Origin: Amaurobius ferox
Lineage: Eukaryota; Arthropoda; Arachnida; Araneae; Amaurobiidae
Direction: 5' to 3'
DNA: 64,000 bases
Assembly (NCBI GenBank): GCA_951213105.1
Contig: OX578138.1
Location: 66,736,037 to 66,800,036, forward strand
Made by a program: the position numbers and the translations under genes. The notes under the pieces were generated by a model, which saw only the letters and a list, made by a program, of their open reading frames with translations, was not told the DNA's origin and searched no databases. Positions 1 through 12,225 of this stretch are shown here, piece after piece. The first letter of the stretch is position 1; the number at the start of each line of letters is the position of its first letter.

Positions 1-917
1 GTTTGTTTTCATATGTCGCGCAGTTGTGATTGAATAATAGCATCGTAGCATTAGTTTCAGCAGGAGTATACAAATGGATATTTTTTGGAGAAGAACATCT
101 GGGCATTAGAGGTGTCTAAACTTAGTTTTGACCAAATTCGAATTAATTTTTAATCATTATCAAATGTGCTGTAATTTAAGGTTTGGAGTCATATTATGTT
201 TTATATACTTGTGAGTACTCATTTTTTACTGCGAATTATTAAAGATTCTGCAGTGCATCTTAAAGCAATTTTCTTATTAAACAAGTTTTGATATTGAAGT
301 ATCAACTTTTGCGCCATGGCATTCTTACACCTCAAATTAATGAAGTTGACTCGAATTACAACGAATGACACATTTTAACTCCAATTAAACATATGGTACC
401 TGAGATTTGTTCTATATTACAGGAATTTGGTTAAATTTACATCATGATCCCAAGTATAGCGATATCCTAATTAAAATCGCATAATACAAAAAACACTCAT
501 ATATCATTGATATTTTTTTAACACTTCTGAGTGTTTTATTTTGAATCTTTCAACTCTGTAACTCAATACCAATGTCCTAAGTCATTTTAATTTAAATTAC
601 ATACGTTAAGAAAATTCTTAATTTCAGATGTAAGAAATGCATGATGCAAAAGCTGATACTTCAGTATCAAAACTTGTTTAATAGGAAACTTACTTTAAAA
701 TGCATTGCATAATCTTTCGCCATATCCTCCCGAAATTATCAGGAATTTACATTGCACAAAGACAGCATTTAATTTTGCATTTTGACCTGATGAGATACTT
801 TGTAGCACTATATAGACATAAAAGTAAGTTAAAGAAAAATTCTGTATCACAGACTAACTATAAAACAGCCATTAACATTTCTGGAAAATAAACTCGAGTT
901 ACTCGAGTCGAGTATAA
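1..917. other. AT-rich region without recognisable gene
   Basis: No open frame here has coding character; the only frame above 60 codons (700-891) shows no recognisable domain. I see no RNA gene or clear mobile element. Confidence 0.5.
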
Positions 918-1025
918 AAGATAAAAGGAAACGGACATGCACTTGCGACACAGTGCAGTTTTTTTTTCTTAACCAAAATTAAAGCATTTTATTTTTGCCC
1001 TTTCATTCCATTTACTCTCAGTACT

Positions 1026-1064
<39 letters not shown>

Positions 1065-1295
1065 AAAATATATTTTCCCGTGGTTTCGTTTATCATTCGC
1101 GTAACGTGGTCAACCAGCTGCAAAGAGATTGAACACGCAAGACATTACTTAAATCTTATGGTACACACTACTTTGCATGGAGATGGGAGTTGAAAGTAAC
1201 GAAATGTGGTGCTTCAGAATAACAGTAAGTAACGTGGCGAAAGATTAATTGAAAACATTGGTTCGATACGAATCGATATTCCAGAAGGAATCGAT
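918..1295. repeat. Segmental duplication, copy 1
   Basis: This segment matches 2350-2718 almost along its length, at an offset of about 1438 bp. Shared landmarks are aaccaaaattaa, ctttcattc, gtttatcattcgc, gtggtcaaccag, gacattacttaaat, ggtacacact and cgaaagattaattgaaaa. This copy has expanded a (GA)n tract (about 1029-1061) where the other copy has only a short gaaagagtgaaa. Divergence by substitution and small indels suggests an old local duplication. No coding potential is seen. Confidence 0.75.
1029..1061. repeat. (GA)n microsatellite
   Basis: An uninterrupted GA dinucleotide run inside the first copy of the local duplication. It is absent from the paired copy, so it expanded after duplication or contracted there. 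Confidence 0.9.
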
Positions 1296-1552
1296 GCTCT
1301 CTGCAGTAGTATTGGAACTATATAATGCATAGTCTTTTACAGTCTCTATTGATAAATGTCAGTAAATGACCAACAATAAAAATAAATAAATAAGTGAATA
1401 AATGAAAAATTTGCCCTTGACTTCTTTTTTGTGTATCAATTGCAGTAACATTGTGGACAATAATACAGAAGCTTACGATCATCACACATACAGCAGCTTA
1501 CAATTATGATACACACAGCAAACACACATTGTCACAATTGTATAGCTGTGAC

Positions 1553-1651
1553 ATTGCATACAATGTCTGCAGAGTTGCATACAGTGTCTGCAGAGTTGCA
1601 TACAATTTCTGCAGAGTTGCATACAATTTCTGCAGAGTTGCATACAATGTA
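1553..1651. repeat. 21-bp minisatellite, about 4.7 copies
   Basis: Unit ttgcatacaatttctgcagag is repeated with one or two substitutions per copy; starts near 1554, 1575, 1596, 1617 and 1638. The unit length is a multiple of three, so frames stay open through it. That explains two short open frames here without implying a gene. Confidence 0.9.
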
Positions 1652-1739
1652 TTGCATATATGATAATATAATATTTCAGAGAGTGTGGCTATTTTTTGGT
1701 GTCACTGTCACTGAGGTTTTAAAACCGTGTTCCTAAAAT

Positions 1740-2349
1740 TCTGCTTTTCAACAGGATATTTTATAATATGTTGGGTGATGTTTTATAAAATGCAGTTTAA
1801 CAATTTAAGAAATTAAAATAAGTGACAAAAACTGTCTAGCAAAAGTGCAGAAAACATAAAATAATTTCAACTGATAAAAGGTATAAAATATCAATATTTT
1901 AACTGCGTTTTTTTTTTCAATTTTAGAAGGAGTATATCTAACTATACTTATACATTGGGCATGCCTTCATTACTACGGCATGAATCCGCTTCGTATTAAT
2001 GACGTTGAAAATATATTGCCATATAATGCCAAAAAATAACCTCGAAAGCGGATAATTTTTCTTTACTGCAATATGGATATATAGCATTGCAGCAACGTAA
2101 TGTGACATAACTGAAATGTCATCAATTCATATAATTAAGCAACTGCAACTACAAAATGTTGTAAGGGCATTGTTTAGATATTGCTAGCAATAGTTTCCGA
2201 CATTTTATATACAACTTTCGCTTCACGAATATATATCTCTCTCTCTCGCATCTCTGCCGCCGTCCAACATACGTAGTTTTGCTCTAAGAGATTTAAAACT
2301 ATAAACAGCAAACATTAAGATTCATAAAAAAATGAAAAAATGAGCATGT
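1740..2349. other. Inter-duplication spacer
   Basis: AT-rich sequence between the two copies of the local duplication. It contains homopolymer runs and a short CT run near 2235-2250. No gene or element was recognised. Confidence 0.45.
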
Positions 2350-2718
2350 AAAATGAAAGAAAGCCGGTGCACACCATGACACGCAGTAAAAGATTTTTTT
2401 GCTTCCTCAACCAAAATTAAGTCGTTTAATTTTTGCTCTTTCATTCTATCTATCTTCAGCACTGAAAGAGTGAAAAAATACATTCCCTCGAGTTCTCGTT
2501 TATCATTCGCATAAAGTGGTCAACCAGCCGCAAAGAGTTTGAACACGCGAGACATTACTTAAATATGGTGGTACACACTCCTTTGCATAGAAATGGAGGT
2601 TGAAGGTAGCGAAATGCGATGCTGAAGAATAACAGAAGGTGAGTTGGCGAAAGATTAATTGAAAAACATAGCACTAATGCAAATGAACCGGGAATCGATA
2701 TTCCGGAATGCATCAATG
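2350..2718. repeat. Segmental duplication, copy 2
   Basis: Direct-orientation partner of 918-1295, with the same ordered landmarks and the gaatcgatattcc block at the end. It lacks the long GA run. Several substitutions per 50 bp make the duplication old. Confidence 0.75.
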
Positions 2719-3645
2719 AATGACTTCAAGGAAGGATCATATTTCCACGCTTGCTAAATCACAGTAAATATTTTGCGTATCATGAATTTTATAGAATACG
2801 AGCTGTATGCATCCTGCATGTGGTATTTAAAATTTGCACATTTTTAATTGGATAACTATTTATTCGCATCTCAATGATTATATCATTCAATAAAAAATGA
2901 CAATTTTCAAAATTCAGCTAACTGAGCTGCATCAAGTTTAAACTACGTTTCTGTGTACTCTTGTTTACGTATTTCATACAAGAGACTATAATACATTTGA
3001 CAGGGCGTAGGTATTGATCTAAAAGTGTTTTAGGTTTAAATGAATCCCCTTATACTGTATTTTTAAGGGGACAAAATGGTGGACTCAATAATCAACAGTA
3101 TTTGAATGCGTGCGCGAAGCTAGATAGAAAATTGACTGATGTTCATCTTTTACAGATTGTTTACATGCGACGTCTCACTTGATTAGAACACTAATGAATA
3201 GAACATACTTGCATAGGTAAATTGTGTGGTCATACTTCTCTGACATTTTATCCATTGGTGTATATCTTGGTAATATAACGGCAATGAAAATCATCTATTG
3301 GCTTACATGTCAATGATTTGTTTTTTATTCCCTTGTGTAACAGTCTGGGGTAGCGAAGGATATGGTACACTGTTGTTGAAATATTTCACAGATTATTTTT
3401 ATTATGCCAGCATATAGGTCACCAATATGTCGGTGGTCAATATGTTGGGTCAGTATGTCGATGTCCAGTATGTCTGGCCTGTATGGTATAAGACCCAGTA
3501 AGATATAAGGACCAGATGCATTTCTAACAGGAAAACTCTATAATGACATGCAAATATCTGAAACGTAGCAACCTTTTAATATAATATAAGCTGATGATCA
3601 AATCTTCAGGTCAGACGACACTGCGACTAGGCCTTCCATATTTTA
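2719..3645. other. No gene; short degenerate atgtc-motif run
   Basis: Mostly unique AT-rich sequence. At about 3420-3490 there is a loose series of phrases ending in atatgt or gtatgt. It is too irregular to call an array. No coding frame was found. Confidence 0.4.
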
Positions 3646-4232
3646 GTGGCTAAAAATGCATATCAGGGGCTAACAATGCATATCAGAGGCTAACAATGCA
3701 TATCAGGGGCTAATAATGCGTATCAGGGGCTAACAATGCATATCAGGGGCTAACAATGCATTTCAGGGGCTAACAATGCATATCAGGGGCTAACAATGCA
3801 TATCAGGGGCTAACAATGCATATCAGGGGCTAACAATGCATATCAGGGGCTAACAATGCATATCAGGAGCTAACAATGCATATCAGGGGCTAATAATGCA
3901 TATCAGGAGCTAACAATGCATATCAGGGGCTAATAATGCATATCAGGGGCTAACAATGTATATCAGGGGCTAAAAATGCATATCAGGGGCTAACAATGCA
4001 TATCAGTGGCTAACAATGCATATCAGGGGCTAATAATGCATATCAGGGGCTAACAATGCATATCAGGGGCTAATAATGCATATCAGGGGCTAACAATGCA
4101 TATCAGGGGCTAATAATGCATATCAGGGGCTAACAATGCATATCAGGGGCTAGCAATGCATATCAGGGGCTAATAATGCATATCAGGGGCTAACAATGCA
4201 TATCAGGGGCTAACAATGCATATCAGGGGCTA
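3646..4232. repeat. 20-bp tandem array, about 29 copies
   Basis: Unit tatcaggggctaacaatgca repeats with an exact 20-bp period, with no length change across about 585 bp. Variation is limited to a few recurrent single-base variants: taacaatgca/taataatgca, gggg/ggag/gagg/gtgg, and one tttcag. The array starts and stops abruptly, in AT-rich DNA on the left and in tacgctgggag on the right. Stops occur in all frames, so it does not encode a repeat protein. Confidence 0.97.
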
Positions 4233-5659
4233 CGCTGGGAGATGACATTTCGGCAATTTTTTTACATCCCTGAATACATACGAGTTATATTATACAAAAG
4301 CTTTATTAAACGAGTTTTATAATATGAATCTTGTTAATCGTGGCAAAGATCTCTGAACAAATAATCTTCTTTTCCCATCCCTAAACAAGACAGCTATTGA
4401 GCGTCCCTTACATAATTCTCAAAGGAAACACATCACCCTGCAAAATCAGCATCACACACCCCCAGAACAAAAAGAACAACTCCCGCTGTCAGACTTATTA
4501 GTATCCTCTCCTTGCACCCCCAGCATAAACGAATTCGATCAAAAATTCACACGCACATAAAAAAAATCCCTAAGTGGCACTGGGTCCCATCATGCTGGGT
4601 CCTGGGACCCGTACGTCACTGCGGGGAGACACTCCTGATGCAGATCATCCTGGGGGTCACGGGTGGTTCCTCCTGGGATTCCCTTTTAGTCCCTCGCGGT
4701 ATCATCGGTAAAATTTTCAGCAATAATGTAGAGCACATGCAGAGGTTGTTGGGGGGAGATTGATAGCTAGTTTTCCACTTCTTTAAACCCAGAAATTGGA
4801 AGTTAAATAAAAGAATTTTTTTTTTACTTATATCGAGCTCACGTATGTCACACAAATTCAGTTAAGATTTTTCAGTTTTGCCAGAAAAGATGTCAATTAG
4901 ACTTTAATTCAATTGTATACATCTGAATTTCAAGAAAGGGTGGGGATAGACGTTAGTACATACAGTTGGCAGTAGTTGAAATTGTCTATCCAATTGAGGT
5001 TATGCCCCATTATACGTCTTTGGATATGCAAGTATATTCTTGCACATATATAATTTTTAATATGTACACTGCTCAAGGTGTGATCAGTAAGTGTGATTGT
5101 CTCTCTCAGATTATGCATCAAATACAGCAACACAGTTACCAACGCTTTTATAAGACAGCTTCACAAACTGAACGTAATCAGTACTGTCAAAGCTGTCATA
5201 TTTTCTTCTAAGATGTGTTCAATAAAATATAGATCATTATATATATATAAACCCTATATACATAAGTACAAACTAACCCTATATATATGTAAGTACAAAC
5301 CCTACACGAATTCAACATTTATTTCCGAAAATTTAAATATAGGATAAAAATGTTAAAAATCGAATGTCGAATAAAAATGATTTAACAAGTAACTTCAAAG
5401 TTAAATTGAATTTGCTGCTTTAGCATCAGACAACTTCAAGCAACGTTTATTTTATTTGGAAAAACAGCAGTAAAAAGCAAAGTCAATATTACTTTTATGA
5501 ACACGACTTTGATTCGAAAATTTTAAATTTTTCATTACAGCACATAGCTGAAATTCATAAAAATGTCTCTTTGGAGCAGCTCAGCCTTCCTATTTACTTT
5601 TTACCCCTTTATTTCAATATTTACTACTTACCTTCAAGTTGTTTTTCTATTATCTAGAG
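4233..5659. other. No recognisable gene
   Basis: Spacer of mixed composition. A moderately GC-richer patch (about 4580-4760) carries an open frame of about 80 codons on each strand, but no domain, splice context or repeat explains it. At 5240-5310 there is a short AT-rich duplication (atatataaaccctatata and variants). Confidence 0.4.
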
Positions 5660-6010
5660 CACGAACTCCTCACGCAGCTTGCAGAAAACCCCTTCTTTTT
5701 ATCAATCGTCTTCGCTCTCTCCCGAAAACCTTATTACCATGAGCGCTCGCATTCTCATGAATGCTAATGGAATCTTCCTTCACCCACGAATCCAATGAGT
5801 GCACCTTCTGTTCCCCCTCTGAGTGGGGGGAAAGCTGTGATCTTTACGATACCTTCGAGATGCTCAGGCTATAAATATTAAGCTTAGGCGTGTAATAATA
5901 TTGGCCTCACCGCGGCAGTCAGTTCAATGCGAAAGCAACGTAAAGTTTTCTCTATCCTCTATCTCTGCCGTTAATTGATTCCTGAGAATCGGGGCCCACG
6001 CCGGAAGGGG
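5660..6010 (+). promoter_or_regulatory. Possible promoter region (TATA-like and Inr-like)
   Basis: This patch is less AT-rich than its surroundings. It contains tataaata at 5870 and an arthropod-style initiator, tcagtt, at 5919-5924. The spacing from tataaata to the initiator (about 50 bp) is too long for one core promoter. A weaker taataata at about 5893 lies at the expected 28-31 bp. No downstream ORF supports a transcript, so this is only a candidate. Confidence 0.2.
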
Positions 6011-7629
6011 CCCCCCAAGTGGTTCTGGGCCCTGTTATATATGTGTATGTAAATAAATAGGTTTGCAGATTTGTTTGAGAACCGCCGCCGTGGTAAAGGA
6101 ATAGGATGTTAACGTTGCCGAATGACGACAGTATTGTTTATGGATCTTGCTCAGAGGTTTTCAATTGCAAATGCACATGTGCTCTATTTTATGGGCTTTG
6201 TTTCATTTGTTTGCTTAGTGTGTTTTCCTGTGGACATTTATTAATAAAATTACCACTAAAAAATTAAATTAATACGAAAGTTTTATCAGAGCTTCTTTTA
6301 TCCACAACAGTGTCTTGACTAAATAAATTTTATTTGAAACTCAAAACAAAAATATCGCATTAGTAACAGCATAAAACATTTATCTTAATGAGTTAAACCA
6401 TTTTAAATGGCATTGTGTTTAACCAAATATTTTACTCTCTTTTACATTTGTGATGAAAATCAAACAGAAATTTTTATTGCAATACATAATTACTGCATAA
6501 AATAGAGTGGGTTTAAATTATATCTATTGCAAGAAAGTGCTCAATTGATCTTTCTTCACTTGCTGTAGACCATGGCTCCAAAGCCATTGCTGCTTGTTTA
6601 CACAAAATAGGCGATGCAGGGGGCACAACACTCCTTAATACAAGGATTTTTGAATTTCTTCTTTGATAGCAGAATTTTCTCTGAACCAAGATTTTTTTTT
6701 TTTAATGAAAAATCTTCTACCAGAAGAAATGATTAAATTCTTGTTTAAGAATTTTTGAAATCGGTGACCAACTTTCTCATCAACTGCTCTTGCAAATGAA
6801 TAAAATTAACTGCGAAAGCATCGCCTATTGGTGGGTGCAGGGATGGAATAATCAATTGAGTCCTTTTTCTTCTATTTTTTAACGCCCTGTATACAGGGCA
6901 AAACTTGCCTTATTATATATCCAAAGAGTTTTTCTTTTTTTCTAAACGTTGAACAAATCATCTGCAATCAACAAATTTTGTAATACACCACCATTGATAA
7001 TAATTTGTAAACAGGATTCATCTATCGTAGTTGTATTCATATTATATCAACAAAACTAGCTGTGATGAATGCAGCTAGTGGTCACTAAATTTAGAAATCA
7101 CTTTTTATAGCAATCATTTTTTAGCAATAGCATTTTGACGCAAATATTTTTTTTTGTGTGGGGGGGGGGAGGGGGGGCAGCTGCTGAATAATAATTTTAA
7201 AAAAAATCTGAATGTTGTCCAAATAGATTCCGGTATAATACGCTGAGTACAAATGAATTCAAAAATGGTCATAGTTTCACTTTCAATTCGTTTTCCAATT
7301 GAAAACGAATTAAAATTAACAAAAATAACTTGGGGTTGAAATGCTTATCAGGATCTTTCGTTTAGGAAATAAAATAATGAAAATCGGCTGAGTAATTTTC
7401 GAGAATGAATTGGGGTAACTAGATACGGATGATCCTGATTTTAATCAATGATCACTATTAAATTTTGAATGCCTTCTTGACACAGACAAAGTGTTGTGGA
7501 AAAATTTTAGATAAATTTATTTTTAAAAATGCATGTTAATATACCACATTGTTCAGCTCTACTTGTATCATAAGCAGTATCAGGCAGTTACGGAGACAAG
7601 AGGGCAGAAGGGGTGAAGAGGTCGTAAAA
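6011..7629. other. No recognisable gene
   Basis: AT-rich sequence with homopolymer runs, including a G-rich run near 7160-7180. Short open frames only; no repeat family was identified. Confidence 0.4.
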
Positions 7630-8170
7630 TGCGATTTTCTTATCCATCTTAACCTCGGATTCGAAAAATTTCAGGAATGTAATACATGTATACATGCCCT
7701 TAACTGTATGACTGAGTAAGGGGGTAATATATTAGAATTATCGAGCATTTTCACTGTAGCTACAATCTTGATTTTGGTTTCATTCGATCCGTCTCAGCTT
7801 CGAGATCAAGAGAAAAACCTAAAATTTCAAAAATACGAATTAGGGGTAACTTTGCAAGCGAATAATAATAATAAACCCCTCAAAACGACGTTGCTTTATT
7901 ATTGAGTACTTTAACTCTAGCTGGAATCTTGGTTTTGGTCTCATTTGGTCTTCTGGGTCAACGAAAAATATCTAATATTTCGAAAATTCTAATTAAGGGT
8001 TAACGATGCACAGGAATAATTTAATAAAAAAACAGAAACTCTTTTCAAAATGATCGAGCATTTCCACTCGAGCCAGAATTTCAGCTTGATTCTCATTTTA
8101 TGCGTCTCAGATTCTAGATAAAAGAAAAAGAAATAGCAATTTTTGAAAAACTTACACTGTTTTGCCTCTC
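7630..8170. repeat. Diverged tandem repeat, about 165-bp unit, 3 copies
   Basis: Three successive blocks share an ordered set of phrases: tcgagcattttcact or equivalent, a c-aatctt-attttggt phrase, a cattcgatccgtct or tttatgcgtctcag phrase, and a closing ctaaaatttcaaaaat-cgaatta-gggtaac phrase. Units begin near 7735, 7900 and 8050 and are strongly diverged. This is likely an old tandem amplification. No coding role is apparent. Confidence 0.55.
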
Positions 8171-8866
8171 AAAAGCGAAATATATACAATTTAATATTCA
8201 ACAATTAAGAATAGTTATCAACGTTCTTAACTAAGATTGCAGGTTTGATGACCACTAGCATTAAGAACGCGCGAAGCTCCGGGGAAATAACTAGTTTACT
8301 ATATGAGAAATTCAAAATCATGAGAACTGGAAGTCTAGATTCCGTGAAATGTATATCATTTTATGTCAGCAACGTTGCGGTAAGGACTTTGAAACTGGAC
8401 ATAAATTTGAGTAAATAAACGATATTTTCGAAATTTATGAAGTAAATTTAGCATTGTATTTTGCGGAAATTGTGATGTTGGTTTTTTAATTGATTTGAAT
8501 GCGAAAAGTTTATTTGCTATTATCTATTATGCTCTTACTCAGTTTTCCTCATAAAATTTCAATAAATCTCTCATGTAAAATTTGGTTTTTAAAGTTAGTT
8601 AGAAGCACTTTCACAGCACTCAATATCGGTAGTTTAAGACTGTCTGTTTGTCGTCCAAAGCTGTGAATTCATGTAAATGTGATTATGTTTCCACACCAGT
8701 GGTGTTAATTTTTATTTTATTTATAATACATAGTATATGTAAAAGTGAAGTATTATGCGGGGGGTCAAAAATCTGACTCACAGATTTTGATGAATCTACA
8801 CGTTTTGAACATCCATGACTACGAATCAACAAGTTTTCAATGATGGCCCTGCGTAACCAGAGCCTG
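8171..8866. other. No recognisable gene
   Basis: AT-rich unique sequence between the diverged tandem block and the GGGCCC-rich element. No ORF, RNA or repeat could be supported. Confidence 0.4.
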
Positions 8867-9203
8867 GTTAACGCACGGGCCTCCAGGGCCGCAGCCCTGG
8901 GCCCCCAAATTTCAGGGGCTCCTAAATTTTGTATTTTTTAAAAATATTTTAATCAGAAATAATTATTTATGTAATTACTTGAATAATATAAGATGATAAT
9001 GTTAGTTTTTATTTTAAATTTTGAAAACATGCTAATAGTTTTAAATATTATACATCTTTTAAAGTTTTACTTTTAGATAAAATGTTCCACATGTACAAAA
9101 GTCCTAAACTTCCAAATTTGCTTAGTGATGTTTTTTTTTGCATGTATTTGGTATACCGTGAGTGTATGGGGCCCCCCAATTAACACCAGGGCTTGTGCGT
9201 ATC
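8867..9203. mobile_element. GGGCCC-rich element with short terminal inverted repeats
   Basis: The left end reads acgcacgggcctccagg and the right end ccagggcttgtgcgta, whose reverse complement begins tacgcacaagccc. The interior is AT-rich, with GC-rich clusters (gggccgcagccctgggcccc, ggggccccccaatt) only near the ends. This suits a non-autonomous DNA transposon of MITE type. No transposase or clear target-site duplication is visible, so the superfamily is undetermined. Related GGGCCC blocks occur near 10150, 40500 and 52520. Confidence 0.5.
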
Positions 9204-9364
9204 TCTTTATATGTGTGTGAAATGACTGATTTACGAAATATAGGGCTTAGGTGACTTTGGGACCTCCCCAATCATTTTTTTTTTTAAATTAATATCCTTC
9301 AACAGTAAGTAAATGTATTAGTGAATAAAAAGTATTCTGAAGGAACACAAGGATAATCACAAAG

Positions 9365-9721
9365 AATATACATTTAACAAAGTTACAGTAAAATATGATA
9401 ATCAAAAATGAGAAATTTGTTAAGACTCCTTACGTATCGCTAATATTCTTTACAGATGTTCTAAAAACTTTTGAAAATTTGCGAACTTCATAGTGAAATT
9501 TGGGGTCCCGTAAATTTGAGGGCCCCAAGCCCGTGCGTAATTCAAAATATAAATTTAACAAAGTTACAATAAAATATGTTAATCAAAAATGAGAAATTTG
9601 TTAAGATTCCTTACATATCGCAAATATTCTTTACAGATGTTCTAGAAACTTTTGAAAATTTGTGAACTTCATTGTAAAATGTGGGGTCCCGTAAATTTGG
9701 GGGGCTCTAAGCCCGTACGTA
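9365..9721. repeat. Tandem duplication of a 175-bp GGGCCC-element 3' end
   Basis: Positions 9365-9539 and 9546-9721 are direct copies (period 181 bp) with roughly one substitution per 10-15 bases. Each ends in ggggtcccgtaaattt followed by a GC block and agcccgt(g/a)cgta. The same terminal motif closes the element ending at 9203, so the duplicated unit appears to be a truncated 3' end of that family. Confidence 0.8.
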
Positions 9722-10735
9722 TGTCCGGCCGTGTCTGTGGACATGGTTTGTCTCGAACACGTTGAAATAATCGAATGAAATGGAGCACGATTGCGCCAAT
9801 CGATAAACGTTAGAGGCTTATTGATTTTCAGAATGGTCGAAAAAAGGGAATGTCCTCAATATTTGGAAAAACATTTTTCAAGCAGTTGTATTTTAGATCT
9901 ATAAGAACAATGCCTCAATCAGTTTTCATATTTTCAGTCAGCCATCAGTCTTCAAACTCAAGCGATAATGTCATGATTTCAGTGATACGAGGTATTATAT
10001 AAAGTTAAATTTTATGCAATGTAAGAGGTGACGCCAGAAATAGGCGTAGCCAGTGCCACAGACCGAATTTTTCGGACACACCTATATACATTAAAAGCGA
10101 GGTTCCCTTACTAACCCCTATTTTTACAAGTTATTGACCTTTTTCCATAGCCGCCCGGGCCCCCAATTCTCTCAGGCCCCTATGTGGTGAATCCTTTTAT
10201 ACTACCCAGTCGGCGGCCCTAGGCGTAGCTAAAATTGGTGGAGTAGCGACCGAAAGGGGAATTACATTACTGAATTTCGTTCTCTAATCGGGATTCCATG
10301 GAAAAATATAGTTTTCAACCAACTGACCACACCCAAACTCTCCTTCTACGCCACTGACGTCATTCTTGGGAGTCGTAGAAAATTGTCAACATCATATTTT
10401 AACTAACGCATTAATTGGAGCATCATACTTGATGAAGTGATATTAATATTTGAACGGAATTGATTACATTGATTGCATTTTGGGGTATTTGGGTACATTT
10501 AACATGGCGCTAAGTACAATAATGAAAAAGGTTTTCTATTTTTAAAGAATTTTTCCATTAAAATGTCTTTAAAAAAAATAAAAAGGGATGGAAGCTTAGT
10601 ATATACGTCTTATGTTTAATTTTAATTATTTGGAAAAAGAAAAAAAAGAAAAAACCAGCCAGGTTGACAGGTTTTGCGAACCGGGGCTATGGTAGCCCAA
10701 TATTTTAAAATCAAAAAATCAAAGGTATGCGATAT
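9722..10735. other. No gene; one further GGGCCC block
   Basis: Mixed spacer. At about 10145-10215 there is a gccgcccgggcccccaatt block and a later cggcggccctagg, both resembling ends of the GGGCCC family. No coding frame was found. Confidence 0.4.
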
Positions 10736-11130
10736 TCACGGAAATATCGCGATGTCCTCCGGCATCAGCCTACGCCGTTTCCGTCGCATCCCCTTCTGGC
10801 GTAGGATAGAAACACACCCCGTTGGGGTGACATTTCCTAGGAGTGGTTGACATCACGACTGTCACTGCGCCTGCTCCCCAGTCTCCGACCACTCAGCACT
10901 CGACAGTAGTGTCGCTTCGGTTGCGCGATTGTCGACGGGGGCGGAGATATCACTCCCGCGGCAACAAGGGGTGAGTGTCGCGGCGGAGCGCGACAGTCCC
11001 CAGTCGGCGAAACGGCCGACGCGAATTCCGCCTTTCGTCGCGGTGCAGGGACGGAGGCATCCCCGCAGAGTGGCGCGCGCTGGACCGGAAAAACGGATGC
11101 CATGGTTCGGAGCCAAGCAAGAAAGCTAAA
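10736..11130 (+). promoter_or_regulatory. GC/CpG-rich island with splice-donor-like site
   Basis: About 390 bp of sharply higher GC and CpG content in an otherwise AT-rich window. Open frames overlap on both strands here simply because stop codons are rare at this composition, so none is preferred. On the + strand, caacaaggg followed by gtgagtg at 10971 matches the 5' splice-site consensus well. A short stem, gtcggc with gccgac, lies near 11001. A first-exon/promoter CpG island is the most economical reading. A fragment of a GC-rich repeat is the alternative. No protein was recognised. Confidence 0.3.
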
Positions 11131-12225
11131 TAACAGGAAATGCTCGCCTGCACTTATCTATGCATCATCGAGTGGAATATGATAGCGACATTTTGAAAAC
11201 GGTTACAACGATGATGTATGAGCAAAATTTCGCTTTAGTGTTGGAAAGTTTTGGAGTTTTTTTCTTCTTTTTTGTGACAGATTAGGTGCAATAATTAATT
11301 AATGTTTTTGCAATTATGAACCCAATTTTATTTCGATTTAAATTACATGTCACAGTTTACTGAATATCATGTTTTGATAGAAAGTGAAGACGAATTCAAT
11401 TGTTTCTGAAACTGGCTGCATGTGTGAAAAGCTGTGATTGTCAACACTGGTAAATTTTCTTTTGAGTGCAATTGATCAACAATCATTCATAAATATAATT
11501 CTCTTATGCCAAAAAATTCTACGGGAGCACTTGCAAGGATTTCTTCATTCATTATCAAAATCAGATATAATTTCAGGCAATAATTCTTTGTCATCTCATT
11601 TAACCATAATGAATGTAAATATGGGAGGGCTGGTTCAATCGATCAGCAGCTCTCTACCATCCTTAGGCGGGTTTCAAAATATTTTGAGCATTTCAGGAAG
11701 AGGCAGGTTAATTATGTTGCGACTGAAACCTCCTTAAGTAAGATATTCAAGATTTTTTTTCTGGTGGAAATTTTGAAATATTTACTTTCAACAAGGAAAA
11801 AATGTAGGATATTGCCCTTACACTCTTCTATCAGAACAGAGCATACAATGAGTGAGTGCACTTGTGAGATAATCGCACAAGGACCTGTTTTCGAATATAA
11901 ATCTCATCATCCAAAAAATAGGTACAGCCACGATCTTAAAGAGGGTCGACGGTCGAATGGGGGTTTGCAAGTGATTGTTGTTTTTCAATATGATCTGAAT
12001 GCAGAACTATTGATATTGTTCATTTGATGAGGTGTGTGACCCTATTCCTGCTGCCTACCGATGCCACTGATCCAAATAAAAGTTTCGTTTCCCTCGACGT
12101 TTTGATCACAAGACCAGTTAGCGAAGTATATATATTAGATCAATTTAAGACATTGAAAATTAATCACACTTACAAATGGTGAATGAGAGTGTTGAAAATA
12201 TCAAGATATATTCATTTGGAGAGAG
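11131..12225. other. No recognisable gene
   Basis: AT-rich. An open frame of about 99 codons at 11438-11737 (+) depends on a TTG start and has no recognisable domain. Nothing else was supported. Confidence 0.4.

Noticed and set aside
3646..4232. CRISPR array
   Set aside because: It is a simple tandem array without spacers, in eukaryotic DNA.
10837..11153. Four overlapping frames in the GC-rich block
   Set aside because: Stop codons are rare at this composition in all frames; none shows a recognisable motif, and several rely on non-ATG starts.
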